A stretch of DNA of 64,000 bases. It comes from Gemmataceae bacterium. Its GTDB lineage: Bacteria > Planctomycetota > Planctomycetia > Gemmatales > Gemmataceae. This document shows positions 10,237 through 19,270 of this stretch, piece by piece. The notes below the pieces were generated by a model. The model ran no database searches. It was not told the DNA's origin and worked only from the letters and a program-made list of their open reading frames with translations. Numbering within the stretch: the stretch's first letter is position 1; each line of letters starts with the position of its first letter. A program made the translations under genes and the position numbers. The stretch is taken from positions 41,532 through 105,531 of the forward strand of contig JALHPZ010000023.1 in the NCBI GenBank assembly GCA_022842245.1. The letters are read 5' to 3'.

Positions 10237-11940
10237 ATGATGAAATATCTCTTCACACTCATCGCACTCCCCTTCCTCCTCGCCGCCGAGCCGGCGGACC
10301 TCATCATTCACCACGCGAAGGTCGTCACGCTCGACGCGAAGTCGACGGTCGCGGAGGCGATCGCGGTGCGCGACGGCACGATCCTCGCGGTCGGCGAAGA
10401 CGAGGACATACTCAAGTTGAAGGGGCCGAAGACGCGCGTGATCGACGCGAACGGGCGTACGGTGCTGCCGGGCCTCATGGACAGCCACGTGCACCCGAGC
10501 GGGGCGGCCCTGAGTGAGGTCGGGGAACCGCTGCCGAACTTGAAGTCGATTGTCGAAGTGCTCGAATATATCCGCAAGCAGGCCGCGATCCTTCCCGAAG
10601 GAAAGTGGATCGTCATCCGCTACGCGTTCCCGACGCGGTTGAAGGAGGCTCGCTTCCCGACGAAGGCGGAACTCGATTCCGTTTCGCCGAAGCATCCGGT
10701 GCTGTACCATGCCGGCCCGGCGGGGGTCGCGAACTCGCTCGCCCTGAAAATGTCGGGCGTGACGAAGGAGACGAAGAACCCGACGGCGGGGCAGGTGGTG
10801 AAGGACGAGGCGACAGGCGAACCGACGGGGATGCTGCGGAACGCCTATGGCGTGCTCAAGGGCGTGCCGGGTTCCGCGGACAAGATCACGCCGGAACAAC
10901 GCCGCGAGGCGGTGAAGAAGCTCTTCCGGCTTTACAACGAGCACGGCCTCACGAGCGTCGCCGACCGGAACGCCGGCCAGGGCGACTACGACCTCTATCT
11001 TTCGCTGCGGAAGAATGACGAACTCACCGTGCGCATCAACGTCGCGCGCAGTTTCAGCCCCGGCGGCACGCGCGAGGAGATTGGCAAGCGCTTCGACGCC
11101 CTCGGCGCGCCCTCCGGTTCCGGCGACGACTGGGTCCGTGTCGGCCCCATCAAGATGTTCCTCGACGGCGGCATGCTCAACGGCTCCGCCTACATGCGCC
11201 AGCCCTGGCCCCGCGGCGATACCTATCAAATCACGCAGGACGACTACCGCGGCCTGCTCTTCATCCAGCCCGATCAACTCAAAACCGTCGTCGAAGAAGG
11301 TTCAAAGCGCAAGTGGCAGGTCACCGCCCACTGCGCCGGCGAGGGGGGCATGGACGTGCTGCTCGACGCCTACGAAGCCGCGAACCGGAGCGTGCCCGTG
11401 AAGGACCTGCGCCACTGCATCACGCACGCGAACTTCCCGTCGCAGCGGAACCTCGAGCGATGCCGGGAACTCGGCGTTTGCGCCGACGTGCAGCCCGCGT
11501 GGCTCTATAAGGACGGCCACACGCTCCTGAAAGTCCTCGGCCCCGACCGCATGCGCTGGTTCCAGCCGTACAAGTCGTGGCTCAAGTACACCACGGTCGG
11601 CGGCGGCAGCGACCATATGCTCCGCTACGACCCGCTCGATTCGACGAACCCCTGGAGCCCGTGGCTCGGCGTTTGGGTCGCGCTGACGCGCACCCTCGAA
11701 CGCGGCGGCGTCCTTCGACCCGACGAGGCGCTGACGCGCGAGGAGGCCCTGCGGCTTTACACGGTGAACAACGCCTTCCTCCACAAGGAGGAGGCGAAGA
11801 AGGGCACGCTGGAAGCCGGCAAATACGGCGACCTCATCGTCATCGACCGCGACGTGCTGACCTGCCCCGTGGCCGACGTACGCGATACGAAGGTCCTGTT
11901 CACGGTCGTCGCCGGCCGGGTCGTGTTCGAGCGGAAGTGA
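10237..11940 (+). CDS. Amidohydrolase family protein (YtcJ-type), exported
   Basis: A 567-residue metal-dependent hydrolase. It begins with a short signal peptide (MMKYLFTLIALPFLLAAEP) and the family opening ADLIIHHAKVVTLD. The metal motif DSHVHP sits after VLPGLM; later conserved pieces are KMFLDGGMLNGSAY, VTAHCAGEGG, CITHANF, GGGSDHM and the C-terminal LEAGKYGDLIVIDRD. Members hydrolyse amide or similar bonds in varied substrates, so the substrate cannot be named. It is followed after 36 bp by an enolase-superfamily gene and then the kinase pair, all on the same strand and closely spaced, which suggests one transcript from 10237 to 15121. Confidence 0.87.
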   Translation: MMKYLFTLIALPFLLAAEPADLIIHHAKVVTLDAKSTVAEAIAVRDGTILAVGEDEDILKLKGPKTRVIDANGRTVLPGLMDSHVHPSGAALSEVGEPLPNLKSIVEVLEYIRKQAAILPEGKWIVIRYAFPTRLKEARFPTKAELDSVSPKHPVLYHAGPAGVANSLALKMSGVTKETKNPTAGQVVKDEATGEPTGMLRNAYGVLKGVPGSADKITPEQRREAVKKLFRLYNEHGLTSVADRNAGQGDYDLYLSLRKNDELTVRINVARSFSPGGTREEIGKRFDALGAPSGSGDDWVRVGPIKMFLDGGMLNGSAYMRQPWPRGDTYQITQDDYRGLLFIQPDQLKTVVEEGSKRKWQVTAHCAGEGGMDVLLDAYEAANRSVPVKDLRHCITHANFPSQRNLERCRELGVCADVQPAWLYKDGHTLLKVLGPDRMRWFQPYKSWLKYTTVGGGSDHMLRYDPLDSTNPWSPWLGVWVALTRTLERGGVLRPDEALTREEALRLYTVNNAFLHKEEAKKGTLEAGKYGDLIVIDRDVLTCPVADVRDTKVLFTVVAGRVVFERK

Positions 11941-11976
11941 GCCGGCAACCCGATCCATTCATCGCGAGGGTCGCCC

Positions 11977-13092
11977 ATGAAGATCACGCGTGTCGAAGCG
12001 ATTCCCGTTTGCGTTCCACTCAAAAAGGGTCTCACCGCCAAGACGGCACACGGGGAGCATGCCGTCTCGCCCTATGTGATCGTCAAGGTGCATACCGACG
12101 CCGGGATCGTCGGCCTCGGCGAGGCGACGATCAGCGGCCTCTGGTCGGGTGAAACCCAGGCGGGCACCGTCGCGGCGATTCGCGAGTACATCGAGCCGGT
12201 CATCCTCGGGAAGGACCCGCGGGATACCACGGCGATCCGCCGGGCGATGGACTTCATCATCAAGCTGAACCCGTTCACGAAGGCCGCCGTCGAAATGGCG
12301 ATGTGGGACATCGCCGGGAAGGCGGCCGGGCTGCCGGTGTATCAGCTGCTCGGCGGCAAGGTCCGCGACACGGTGCGCATCAAGCTCGTCGTCTGGGCGC
12401 GGGACGTGGCCGGTTCAATCCGGATGGCCGAAGACCATTTGAAGCTCGGCGTGTCGTGCGTGAAGGTGAAGGTCGGCCTCGATCCCGAGACGGACATTGC
12501 CCGCGTGCGCGCCGTGCGCGAGGTGGCCGGAAAGAACATTCCCGTGACGATCGACGCCAACTGCGGCTGGACGATCCAGCAGGCGAAGCACTGCTTGCGG
12601 GCGCTCGCGGATGTGAACCTCCTGCTCGCCGAGCAGCCGATCCCGGCGGGCGATCCGGCCGCGCTCGCGGAACTGCGCCGCGAGACCCCGGCGCCGATCA
12701 TGGCGGACGAATCGGTCTTCACCCTGCAGGATGCCTGGCTGCTGACGCTCCACCGCGCCGCGGACATCCTCAGCGTCTATCCCGGCAAGCACGGCGGCAT
12801 CGCGGCCACGGCGGAGATCGTCGCCGTCGCCAAGGCCGCGGGTCTCCGCTGCACCATCGGCAGCAACCTCGAACTTGGCATCGGCACCGCCGCCATGCTC
12901 CACGTCGCGGCCGCCTTCCCCGAAATCGACACCGACACGTTCCCCGCCGATACGATCGGCCCGTTCTACCACGACGCCGACCTGATCACGCAGCCGCTCG
13001 ACCTCGGCCCGCCGCACGCGCAGGTGCCCGACGGCCCCGGGCTGGGCGTCGAGCTGGATGAACAACAATTGAAGCGATGGCGCGTGGGTTGA
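11977..13092 (+). CDS. Enolase-superfamily enzyme (mandelate racemase / muconate cycloisomerase-like)
   Basis: A 371-residue protein of normal family length. Residues 1-125 form the capping domain (MKITRVEAIPVCVPLK). The barrel carries the Lys-x-Lys base in CVKVKVG, the metal ligands Asp in TIDANCGW, Glu in LLAEQP and Asp in MADES, and a further Lys in YPGKHGG. Two opposed Lys residues are the arrangement of the muconate-lactonising/dipeptide-epimerase group. The enzyme would abstract a proton alpha to a carboxylate; the substrate is unknown. No signal peptide is seen, so it is probably cytoplasmic. The neighbouring exported amidohydrolase may act in the same catabolic route. Confidence 0.85.
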   Translation: MKITRVEAIPVCVPLKKGLTAKTAHGEHAVSPYVIVKVHTDAGIVGLGEATISGLWSGETQAGTVAAIREYIEPVILGKDPRDTTAIRRAMDFIIKLNPFTKAAVEMAMWDIAGKAAGLPVYQLLGGKVRDTVRIKLVVWARDVAGSIRMAEDHLKLGVSCVKVKVGLDPETDIARVRAVREVAGKNIPVTIDANCGWTIQQAKHCLRALADVNLLLAEQPIPAGDPAALAELRRETPAPIMADESVFTLQDAWLLTLHRAADILSVYPGKHGGIAATAEIVAVAKAAGLRCTIGSNLELGIGTAAMLHVAAAFPEIDTDTFPADTIGPFYHDADLITQPLDLGPPHAQVPDGPGLGVELDEQQLKRWRVG

Positions 13093-13130
13093 GGCTTTCG
13101 CCCTTCGCCGGTTTCGGATAGCATCGAAGC

Positions 13131-14384
13131 ATGGCTCCTGAAAACGCTCCGCGCGCCGGCACGGCCGCCGATCCATCGTCCGCCGCGATCCCGATCGACA
13201 CCGCGGTGCCGGGCGAATCGACGCCGATGGCGAGTTCGCCGTACGTCCACTCCGGCCTCGCGCAGCCGCTCTCAATTCCCGGCTACGAGTTGATGGGAAT
13301 CATCGGCAAGGGCGGCATGGGCGTGGTTCACAAGGCACGTCAGGTGTGGTTGAACCGCCTCGTCGCCGTCAAGTTCCTGCCGAACGCGACGGCCGCGGAG
13401 CCGGGCCAGGTGAAGCGCTTCCTGGCCGAGGCGCAGGTCGTGGCCGCCATCCGCCATCCGCACGTGATCGACGTCTACGATTTCGGCGAGACCGCCGGCG
13501 TGCCGTTCATCGTGATGGAACTCCTCGAGAAGGGGACGCTGGCCGAACGGTTCCCGCTGGGCACGGCGCACGATCCGGCCGCCGTGGCGACCGTGATGAC
13601 GAAGATCGCGCGCGGCGTCGCGGCCGCGCACGAGGGCGGCATCGTCCACCGCGATCTCAAGCCCGCCAACGTCCTGTTCGATCGCGCGGGGGAGCCGAAG
13701 GTGGTGGACTTCGGCCTGGCGAAACGGGAAAACTCCGACCTGACCCAATCGACCACGTCGATGGGCACGCCGTTCTACATGTCGCCGGAGCAGGCCAAGG
13801 GGAAGAGCAAGCACGCCGGCCCGCAGGCGGATGTCTGGTCGCTGGGGGTAATGCTGTACGAGCAAATGACGGGTCGCCGACCGTTCGAGGCCGAACACCA
13901 GTTCGAACTGCTGATCAACATCGTGACCAAGGCGCCGCCGTCGCCCCGCGACCACAACCGTTACCTCCCGGAGATTTACGAACGGATCATCTTGAAGTGC
14001 CTGGCGAAGAAGCCAACGGATCGCTACACGACGGCGTTGGAACTGTCGAAGGCATTGGAGGCGGCACGGCGCGGCGTGCCGACGGCGGCACCGGTACCGC
14101 CGAAACCCGCACCGAAGCCGAAGGCGAAACCGATCCCGGTTGCCGAGCGGCTCGTGCCGCTGACGCCCGTTCCAGTCGCGGAAGAGATTGTCGCGGAAGA
14201 TATTCCGGTCGTCCGGCCGCGGCGCCAGAAGCGGAGCTGGCTCCGGGCTTTCGCGAGGCGGTTGGGGCGACTGGTCCTCTTCGTGGTTGGCGTGCTGCTG
14301 GCCGGGTTCCTCGCGTTGGTCGTCATCGGCATGGCCGGCCGGTCCTCCTCGTCGTCCTTCGGTTCGATCCCCGTCAAGAAATGA
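13131..14384 (+). CDS. Ser/Thr protein kinase with C-terminal membrane anchor
   Basis: A 417-residue Hanks-type kinase. The kinase domain (about 50-315) has the glycine loop IGKGGMGVV, the catalytic Lys in VAVKF, HRDLKPANVLF, DFGLAK and GTPFYMSPEQ, so all active-site residues are present. A Pro/Lys linker follows, then a basic stretch and one hydrophobic segment (LVLFVVGVLLAGFLALVVIGMA) close to the C-terminus. The kinase domain is therefore cytoplasmic and the short tail outside. The stop codon overlaps the next start (ATGA at 14381-14384), which couples it to a periplasmic-type protein. Confidence 0.93.
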   Translation: MAPENAPRAGTAADPSSAAIPIDTAVPGESTPMASSPYVHSGLAQPLSIPGYELMGIIGKGGMGVVHKARQVWLNRLVAVKFLPNATAAEPGQVKRFLAEAQVVAAIRHPHVIDVYDFGETAGVPFIVMELLEKGTLAERFPLGTAHDPAAVATVMTKIARGVAAAHEGGIVHRDLKPANVLFDRAGEPKVVDFGLAKRENSDLTQSTTSMGTPFYMSPEQAKGKSKHAGPQADVWSLGVMLYEQMTGRRPFEAEHQFELLINIVTKAPPSPRDHNRYLPEIYERIILKCLAKKPTDRYTTALELSKALEAARRGVPTAAPVPPKPAPKPKAKPIPVAERLVPLTPVPVAEEIVAEDIPVVRPRRQKRSWLRAFARRLGRLVLFVVGVLLAGFLALVVIGMAGRSSSSSFGSIPVKK

Positions 14385-15121
14385 GTGACGCGATGTTCCG
14401 TTCCCTTCTCGTTCTGGTCGTGCTGGCCGGTCCGCTCGTCGCCGCCGATCCGAAGCCCGCGGCGAAACTCCGTCAGGCGCTCGACGCCACCGGCGACGTT
14501 GTGCTGGAAGACAAATCGCTCATGGAACTGGCGGAGTATTTCAAGGGCAAGCTCAAGGCCGAGGTGCGGTTCGACAACGCGGCGCTCGCCGCCGCCGGCA
14601 TCGACGCCCACGCGCCGTACTACACCGTGAAGTTCCGCGGAGGCAAGGTGCGGGAAGGATTGTCCGCCGCGCTTGCGCAATCGAACCTCAGCCACGCGAT
14701 CGTCGGCGGGGCCGTGTATATCGGGTTCGAGGCCGACGTGATCGCCCGGCAGATGCGCCAGCGCGTGAGCGTGGACGGCGAAGCGACCTCGCTTTCGGCG
14801 GTATTGAAGTCGCTGGCGGACGAGACCGGCGCGAACGTGATGATCGACCCGCGGGTGCTCCAGAAGCAGGCCGATCTGGCCGTGAAGCTCAAGCTCGACG
14901 ATGTGCCGCTCGAAACGGCCGTTCGGTTGCTCGCCGAGGTCGGCGGACTGGCGGCGGTGCGGATGAACAACGTGCTGTTCGTCACGACCGAGGAGCGAGC
15001 CGCGCGGCTGATGCCCGTATCCGATCCGCCGGCCGCCGCGGCTGCGGCTCCCGCCGCGACCGCTTTTCCGGCCGTGCCCTTTGGCTTGGGCGGATTGCTC
15101 AAGCCACCGGGCGGGCGTTGA
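14381..15121 (+). CDS. Exported protein with secretin/TonB short N-terminal (STN)-like repeats
   Basis: A 246-residue protein with a signal peptide (MFRSLLVLVVLAGPLVAADP). It carries two related blocks: LEDKSLMELAEYFKGKLKAEVRFD with VREGLSAALAQSNL, and ATSLSAVLKSLADETGANVMIDP with DVPLETAVRLLAEVGGLA. This pattern (X-leu-xx-A-Lxxla-xxxgvxvxxd) is that of the STN domain found in secretins and TonB receptors. It ends in an Ala/Pro-rich tail. The start overlaps the kinase stop, so translation is probably coupled; a second Met at 14393 is an alternative start. Its role could be sensing or binding in the periplasm next to the kinase, but no direct evidence is present. Confidence 0.72.
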   Translation: MSDAMFRSLLVLVVLAGPLVAADPKPAAKLRQALDATGDVVLEDKSLMELAEYFKGKLKAEVRFDNAALAAAGIDAHAPYYTVKFRGGKVREGLSAALAQSNLSHAIVGGAVYIGFEADVIARQMRQRVSVDGEATSLSAVLKSLADETGANVMIDPRVLQKQADLAVKLKLDDVPLETAVRLLAEVGGLAAVRMNNVLFVTTEERAARLMPVSDPPAAAAAAPAATAFPAVPFGLGGLLKPPGGR

Positions 15122-15151
15122 ACCGACCGTGCGGCATTCGCATCAACAACA

Positions 15152-15183
15152 AAAACGGGGACCGGTTGAAACCGGTCCCCGCG
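15152..15183 (-). terminator. Rho-independent terminator between convergent genes
   Basis: Positions 15157-15180 form a perfect hairpin (GGGGACCGGTT / AACCGGTCCCC, 2-base gap). On the minus strand it is followed by TTTTTGTTGTTG, so it fits the leftward dehydrogenase gene best and may also stop rightward transcripts. Confidence 0.8.
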
Positions 15184-15200
15184 TGCGTGATCGGCCGATC

Positions 15201-16757
15201 TTACGCCCCGGCCGGGTCCTTGCCGCCGACCCACGGGCCGGCCAGCTTGAAGTCCTCCGGCGGCGTCACGCTGCTGCCGGCGTCGCCGCCCTGCCAGCCC
15301 ATGATCTGGTTCGCCTTGCCGCGAGCCTTGCTGCGCGCCTCCCAGTTCTTCGCCCAGCTGCCGTCGGCGTCGACCATCTTCCGGGCTTCCTTGTCCCAGT
15401 AGATGACCTTGTCGTTCCGGTAGCTCTGCACGCCCATGTTGACGGTGCTGAACGCCGCGGCGCCCAGCTCCGGCGTGCTGAGCGTCCCCTGGTTCCCCGC
15501 CGCCACGCACTTCAGGAAGTTGTCCCAAAGGGCATAGGTGAGCGCCGGGTTCGGCTCCTTCACGGGGTCGTAACCGGCGGGGGCCTCGAACCCGCCCTCG
15601 ACCAGTTCGCCCTTTGCCGCCGCCGCATCGCCGGGGCCACGCGCCTTGCCGGTCGAATCCTGCGGAATCACTTCGAAGCCCTTCATCAGGTCGCCGGCCA
15701 GAGGTACGAACTTGATCGTGGCCGTCTTGCCGCGGATCACTTCGTCGATCGGGTAGTCGTTGCACATCGTCGCCGTCACGAACATCTGGCAGCCTTCGTC
15801 GTAGTCCGCACAGACCATGCTGACGTCCGGCACGTCGCGGGTGTCGTACTCGAGGTACAGCCCGCCGCCGCCGACCACGCGCCGCGGGTAGCGCACGCCC
15901 ATCGCCGCGATCAGGTGCGTCACCTGGTGCACGAAGAGGTCGGTGAACATGCCGCCGCCGAACGGCCAGTAGCAGCGCCACTGGGCAAACACGGCCCGGT
16001 CGAACGCGTATTCCTCCGGGGTCGGCCCCAGCTTCTCACCGGCGATCTCGAACTTGTGGCCGAGGAACATGTCCCAGTCCACCGTCGTCGGGTTCATTGT
16101 CTTCGTCAGGTTGTAGTAGCGCCACTGGCCGACGAGCGAGTTGCGGTAGTACCGCGTCTGCGCCTGCATGACGTGGCCGATCTTGCCGCTCTTCACAAGG
16201 TCGTACGCCTTCTGCCAGGTCGGGTCGGCCATGCTCTGCACGCCGACGGACATCACCTTGCCCGTCTTCTTCCAGCTATCGACGACCGCCTGCGCCTGCG
16301 CGATCGTGCGCGTCATCGGCTTTTCGCAGTAGACGTGCTTCCCGGCCTCCATCGCGTCGATCGTCTGCCGCGCGTGCCAGTGGTCCGGCGTGCAGATGCA
16401 CACCACGTCCACGTCCTTGAGGTCGAGGATGCGGCGATAGTCCTTCACGATGTGGTCGGCTTCCGTCACGCCCATGCGCTTGGCGGAGGGGAACAGGCCC
16501 TGTCCCTTGCCCTTGCCCTTCGACGGGTCGCCATCCCAGACGTCGCACGCGGCGACGAGGGCCACGTCCTTCGTCAGTTCCTTGCGCTTGAGGCTGACGT
16601 CGATGTGCTGCTGGCAGCGGCCGCCGACGCCGATGAACGCCAGCCGGGCGGCCGTGTTCGCGCCCGGCACCTGGGCGTAGCTCTTCGCGGTCAGCGACAT
16701 CGCCGTCCCCGCGACGGCGGCGGACTTGAGGAACGTCCGGCGGTGGGATTTCTTCAT
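15201..16757 (-). CDS. Gfo/Idh/MocA-family dehydrogenase with Tat signal
   Basis: A 518-residue protein of the enlarged, exported kind common in planctomycetes. The twin-arginine signal HRRTFLKSAAVAG is followed by a Rossmann fold with FIGVGGRCQQH, and then DVVCICTPDHWHARQ and the catalytic-region EKPMTRT. The C-terminal half is the alpha/beta substrate domain with large insertions. Such enzymes oxidise or reduce sugars or sugar-like compounds using a tightly bound NAD(P). It is exported folded with cofactor if the Tat signal is used. An alpha/beta hydrolase lies upstream on the same strand, separated by a possible hairpin terminator. Confidence 0.9.
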   Translation of the reverse strand: MKKSHRRTFLKSAAVAGTAMSLTAKSYAQVPGANTAARLAFIGVGGRCQQHIDVSLKRKELTKDVALVAACDVWDGDPSKGKGKGQGLFPSAKRMGVTEADHIVKDYRRILDLKDVDVVCICTPDHWHARQTIDAMEAGKHVYCEKPMTRTIAQAQAVVDSWKKTGKVMSVGVQSMADPTWQKAYDLVKSGKIGHVMQAQTRYYRNSLVGQWRYYNLTKTMNPTTVDWDMFLGHKFEIAGEKLGPTPEEYAFDRAVFAQWRCYWPFGGGMFTDLFVHQVTHLIAAMGVRYPRRVVGGGGLYLEYDTRDVPDVSMVCADYDEGCQMFVTATMCNDYPIDEVIRGKTATIKFVPLAGDLMKGFEVIPQDSTGKARGPGDAAAAKGELVEGGFEAPAGYDPVKEPNPALTYALWDNFLKCVAAGNQGTLSTPELGAAAFSTVNMGVQSYRNDKVIYWDKEARKMVDADGSWAKNWEARSKARGKANQIMGWQGGDAGSSVTPPEDFKLAGPWVGGKDPAGA

Positions 16758-16789
16758 GGCTCGAACTCCGAGGGAAAGGTAAGAGTGTT

Positions 16790-16817
16790 AAGCCCGGACA
16801 CGATCGTCTCCGGGCTT
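16790..16817 (-). terminator. Hairpin after the alpha/beta hydrolase gene
   Basis: AAGCCCGGA and TCCGGGCTT pair across a 10-base loop. On the minus strand the hairpin is followed by only a short T-containing stretch (TTAACACTCTT), so it is a weak terminator candidate between the hydrolase and dehydrogenase genes. Confidence 0.45.
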
Positions 16818-16828
16818 GAATGGCGATT

Positions 16829-17557
16829 TCACTTCTTCGAATGGCTGAGCAGCCACCCATACAACTCGTCGTGGGCGTAGGCGGCGTCCCACGAGTTATG
16901 ACCGACGTAGGGAAACTCGCTGTAGCGCGGCTGGCCGCCGGCCTTCTTGATCGCTTCGATCATGTCCTGCGACAGCTTCGCCGGCACCACCTTGTCCTCC
17001 GCGCCGTGGAAGCACCAGATCGGCAGGTCCTTGAGCTTCTCGCCCCACTCCGCCTTGCCGCCGCCGCAGATCGGCGCGATCGCCGCGAACTTCTCCGGCA
17101 TCGCCGCCGCGATCGACCATGTGCCGAAACCGCCCATGCTCAGGCCCGTCAGGTACAGCCGCTTCGGGTCGCCGTTGTATTCCTTCACCACCTCGTCCAG
17201 CATCGCCAGCGCCCGTTTGCCGTTCGGGCTGTCTGCCCGCCAATCCCGCGTCTCCGCCTGCGGGATGATCGTGATGAACTTGAACAGTTGCTTCTTCTCC
17301 TCCATCCGCTTGATATGCGGAGCGATCCCCTGCTGGATCGGCATCATGCTCCCGCCCTTCGTCTCGCCGGCCCCGTGCAGGAACAGCAGCACCGGCGACG
17401 GCTTATCCTTGTCGTGGTTCGCCGGCAGGAAGACGACGTATGGTGACTCGTGCCCGTCTTCGTTCTTGAACACCTTGTCGACGAACGTGCCCTTGTCGGC
17501 GGCGGCGAGCGGAGCGGTGAGCATGGCGACCATCGCGAAAGCGGAGAGTCGGAGCAT
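16829..17557 (-). CDS. Secreted alpha/beta hydrolase (prolyl oligopeptidase / phospholipase-carboxylesterase type)
   Basis: A 242-residue protein with a signal peptide (MLRLSAFAMVAMLTAPLAAA). The fold markers are PVLLFLHGAGE (oxyanion region), the nucleophile elbow GLSMGG, the acid Asp in FHGAEDKVVP and the His in VGHNSWD. These give a full Ser-Asp-His triad. The overall pattern is that of the small esterases often annotated as prolyl oligopeptidase-like or PHB-depolymerase-like, so an ester in polysaccharide decoration or a lipid could be the substrate. It precedes the Tat-exported dehydrogenase on the same strand. Confidence 0.85.
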   Translation of the reverse strand: MLRLSAFAMVAMLTAPLAAADKGTFVDKVFKNEDGHESPYVVFLPANHDKDKPSPVLLFLHGAGETKGGSMMPIQQGIAPHIKRMEEKKQLFKFITIIPQAETRDWRADSPNGKRALAMLDEVVKEYNGDPKRLYLTGLSMGGFGTWSIAAAMPEKFAAIAPICGGGKAEWGEKLKDLPIWCFHGAEDKVVPAKLSQDMIEAIKKAGGQPRYSEFPYVGHNSWDAAYAHDELYGWLLSHSKK

Positions 17558-17719
17558 GGAGAAATCTCCGGGAGAGAATTGCCCTCAGTTTATCGTACTT
17601 CGGAACCATCGGCACGCGCGAACCGGGCTATTGGGCAACCATTGTTTCGAAATCGCCGGGTGGTTTTCTCTCGCGGCCGTACGTCGACTCCGCTATCGTG
17701 CAGGCACGGAGACTCTGCC

Positions 17720-19255
17720 ATGTTGCCTCTCACCCGATCCTTCTGGCTGTTCATCCTGCTGCTGGCCGTACCGGGCTGCGGTGGATGCGGCGGAGGCGGC
17801 GGTGTTCCCAAGGCATCGTTCAAGCCGTCGAAGGAGACGACCTACATTACGGAGCCGGTGGATGCCGACGGGTATCTCGATTACGAGACGGCGCTGAACG
17901 AGCGGCTGCGCGGCACGATCACGCCGGAGACGAACGCGAACGTACTGCTCTGGCAGGCCCTCGGCCCGAAGCCGGAGGGCAAGGCGATGCACGAGGATTA
18001 TTGGAAGTGGCTCGGTGTGAAACCACCGCCGGAAGAGGGGGAGTATTTCATCGATTCGCGCGAGTTCTTCAAACAACAAGGGCGGGAGGAGTTCGACGAG
18101 AACTTCCACAAGTTCGAAGACCAGTTGGCTCAGAAGCCTTGGAGCGCCAAGGATCACGCCGACTATGTGGAATGGCTGAAACGGAACGAGAAGCCGTTGG
18201 ATATCGTCCGACATGCTCTACTTCGTGATCATTATTTCAATCCGAAAGTATCAAGGACCGATACTGGATCGCGCGGCCGATTGGTGCAAGCTTCGCTCTC
18301 GAACGTACAGAAACTACGGCAGGTTGCGGATGCGCTCGCCATGCGAGCGATGCTGAAGGTTGATGAAGCGAAATACGATTCGGCTTCAAAAGACCTTATC
18401 GCGATCCATCGGCTGGCCAGGATTGCGGCACGGGCGGAATCCGCTCTTGAACTCCTGTTGGCCTGTTCGTTGGAAGCCGAAGCTTATCGAGGAGGGCTGC
18501 ACCTGATCGAACGGATGAATCCGAATTCGCCCGGCGCAAGACGCCATGTGGACGATCTTCGAAAACTGACTCAATTGCCGAATGTTGCAACGTGTCTGAA
18601 GACTACCGAACGGCTCGAATTCCTTGATCAAATCCAGTGGGCAAGCAAATACGGCATGCATACGCTCGGCGATTTCGGAGCCGCTCCTCCGGAGTCGGAG
18701 ATTTCGGAGACGATACAGAAAGTCGACTGGCCTGCCGTATTCCGTCTCGTGTCGAAGGCCTTCGATCGGATGGAGCAAATCTTTTCAGTGAAAGATCGTA
18801 CTCTTCGAAGCGCCCAATGGGAGGAATTTCGAAAGAAGCTGAAAGAACTCGACTTCGACCTGGATGATGATGCAGAGGCCGGGAAAATACGGATGGTGAT
18901 CAGCGAAAACGTTGCTCGATTGCTAATGAAACTCCTGATCCCGGAATATTATCGAGTCCAAAACGCTCGCGATCGAACTGTACAGTACCAGCGCAATCTC
19001 CAACTCGCCTTCGCCCTCGCGGCCTATCGCGCCGACCACGGCAAGTACCCCGCCCAGCTCGCCGATCTCGCGCCGAAGTACCTCGACAAGATTCCGAACG
19101 ACTACTTCACCGACAAGCCGCTCGTCTACAAGCCGAACGCGACCGGCTACCTGCTCTACAGCGTCGGCGAGAATGGCCGGGACGACGGCGGAGCCACGTT
19201 CAGCGACGAGCCGAGCGGCGACGATCTCGTCGTGCGGATGCCGAGCGCGAAATAG
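17720..19255 (+). CDS. Putative lipoprotein with GspG-like C-terminal motif
   Basis: A 511-residue protein. The ATG at 17720 opens a signal peptide whose end (LLLAVPGCGG) is a loose lipobox, so the mature protein would be lipid-anchored at Cys. The middle is helical and charged, with no family I recognise. Near the C-terminus, AAYRADHGKYPAQLADLAPKYLDKIPND and YSVGENGRDDGG match the C-terminal pattern of major pseudopilins, here without a prepilin leader. Base composition in about 18200-18960 is visibly less GC-rich than the ends. The gene is divergent from the alpha/beta hydrolase; a symporter gene begins 15 bp after its stop. Confidence 0.75.
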   Translation: MLPLTRSFWLFILLLAVPGCGGCGGGGGVPKASFKPSKETTYITEPVDADGYLDYETALNERLRGTITPETNANVLLWQALGPKPEGKAMHEDYWKWLGVKPPPEEGEYFIDSREFFKQQGREEFDENFHKFEDQLAQKPWSAKDHADYVEWLKRNEKPLDIVRHALLRDHYFNPKVSRTDTGSRGRLVQASLSNVQKLRQVADALAMRAMLKVDEAKYDSASKDLIAIHRLARIAARAESALELLLACSLEAEAYRGGLHLIERMNPNSPGARRHVDDLRKLTQLPNVATCLKTTERLEFLDQIQWASKYGMHTLGDFGAAPPESEISETIQKVDWPAVFRLVSKAFDRMEQIFSVKDRTLRSAQWEEFRKKLKELDFDLDDDAEAGKIRMVISENVARLLMKLLIPEYYRVQNARDRTVQYQRNLQLAFALAAYRADHGKYPAQLADLAPKYLDKIPNDYFTDKPLVYKPNATGYLLYSVGENGRDDGGATFSDEPSGDDLVVRMPSAK

Positions 19256-19270
19256 TAATATCTTCTCCCA

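Noticed and set aside
13346..14380. In-frame extension upstream of the STN-like gene
   Set aside because: The translation is shadow text of the kinase gene; the signal peptide and ATGA overlap place the start at 14381.
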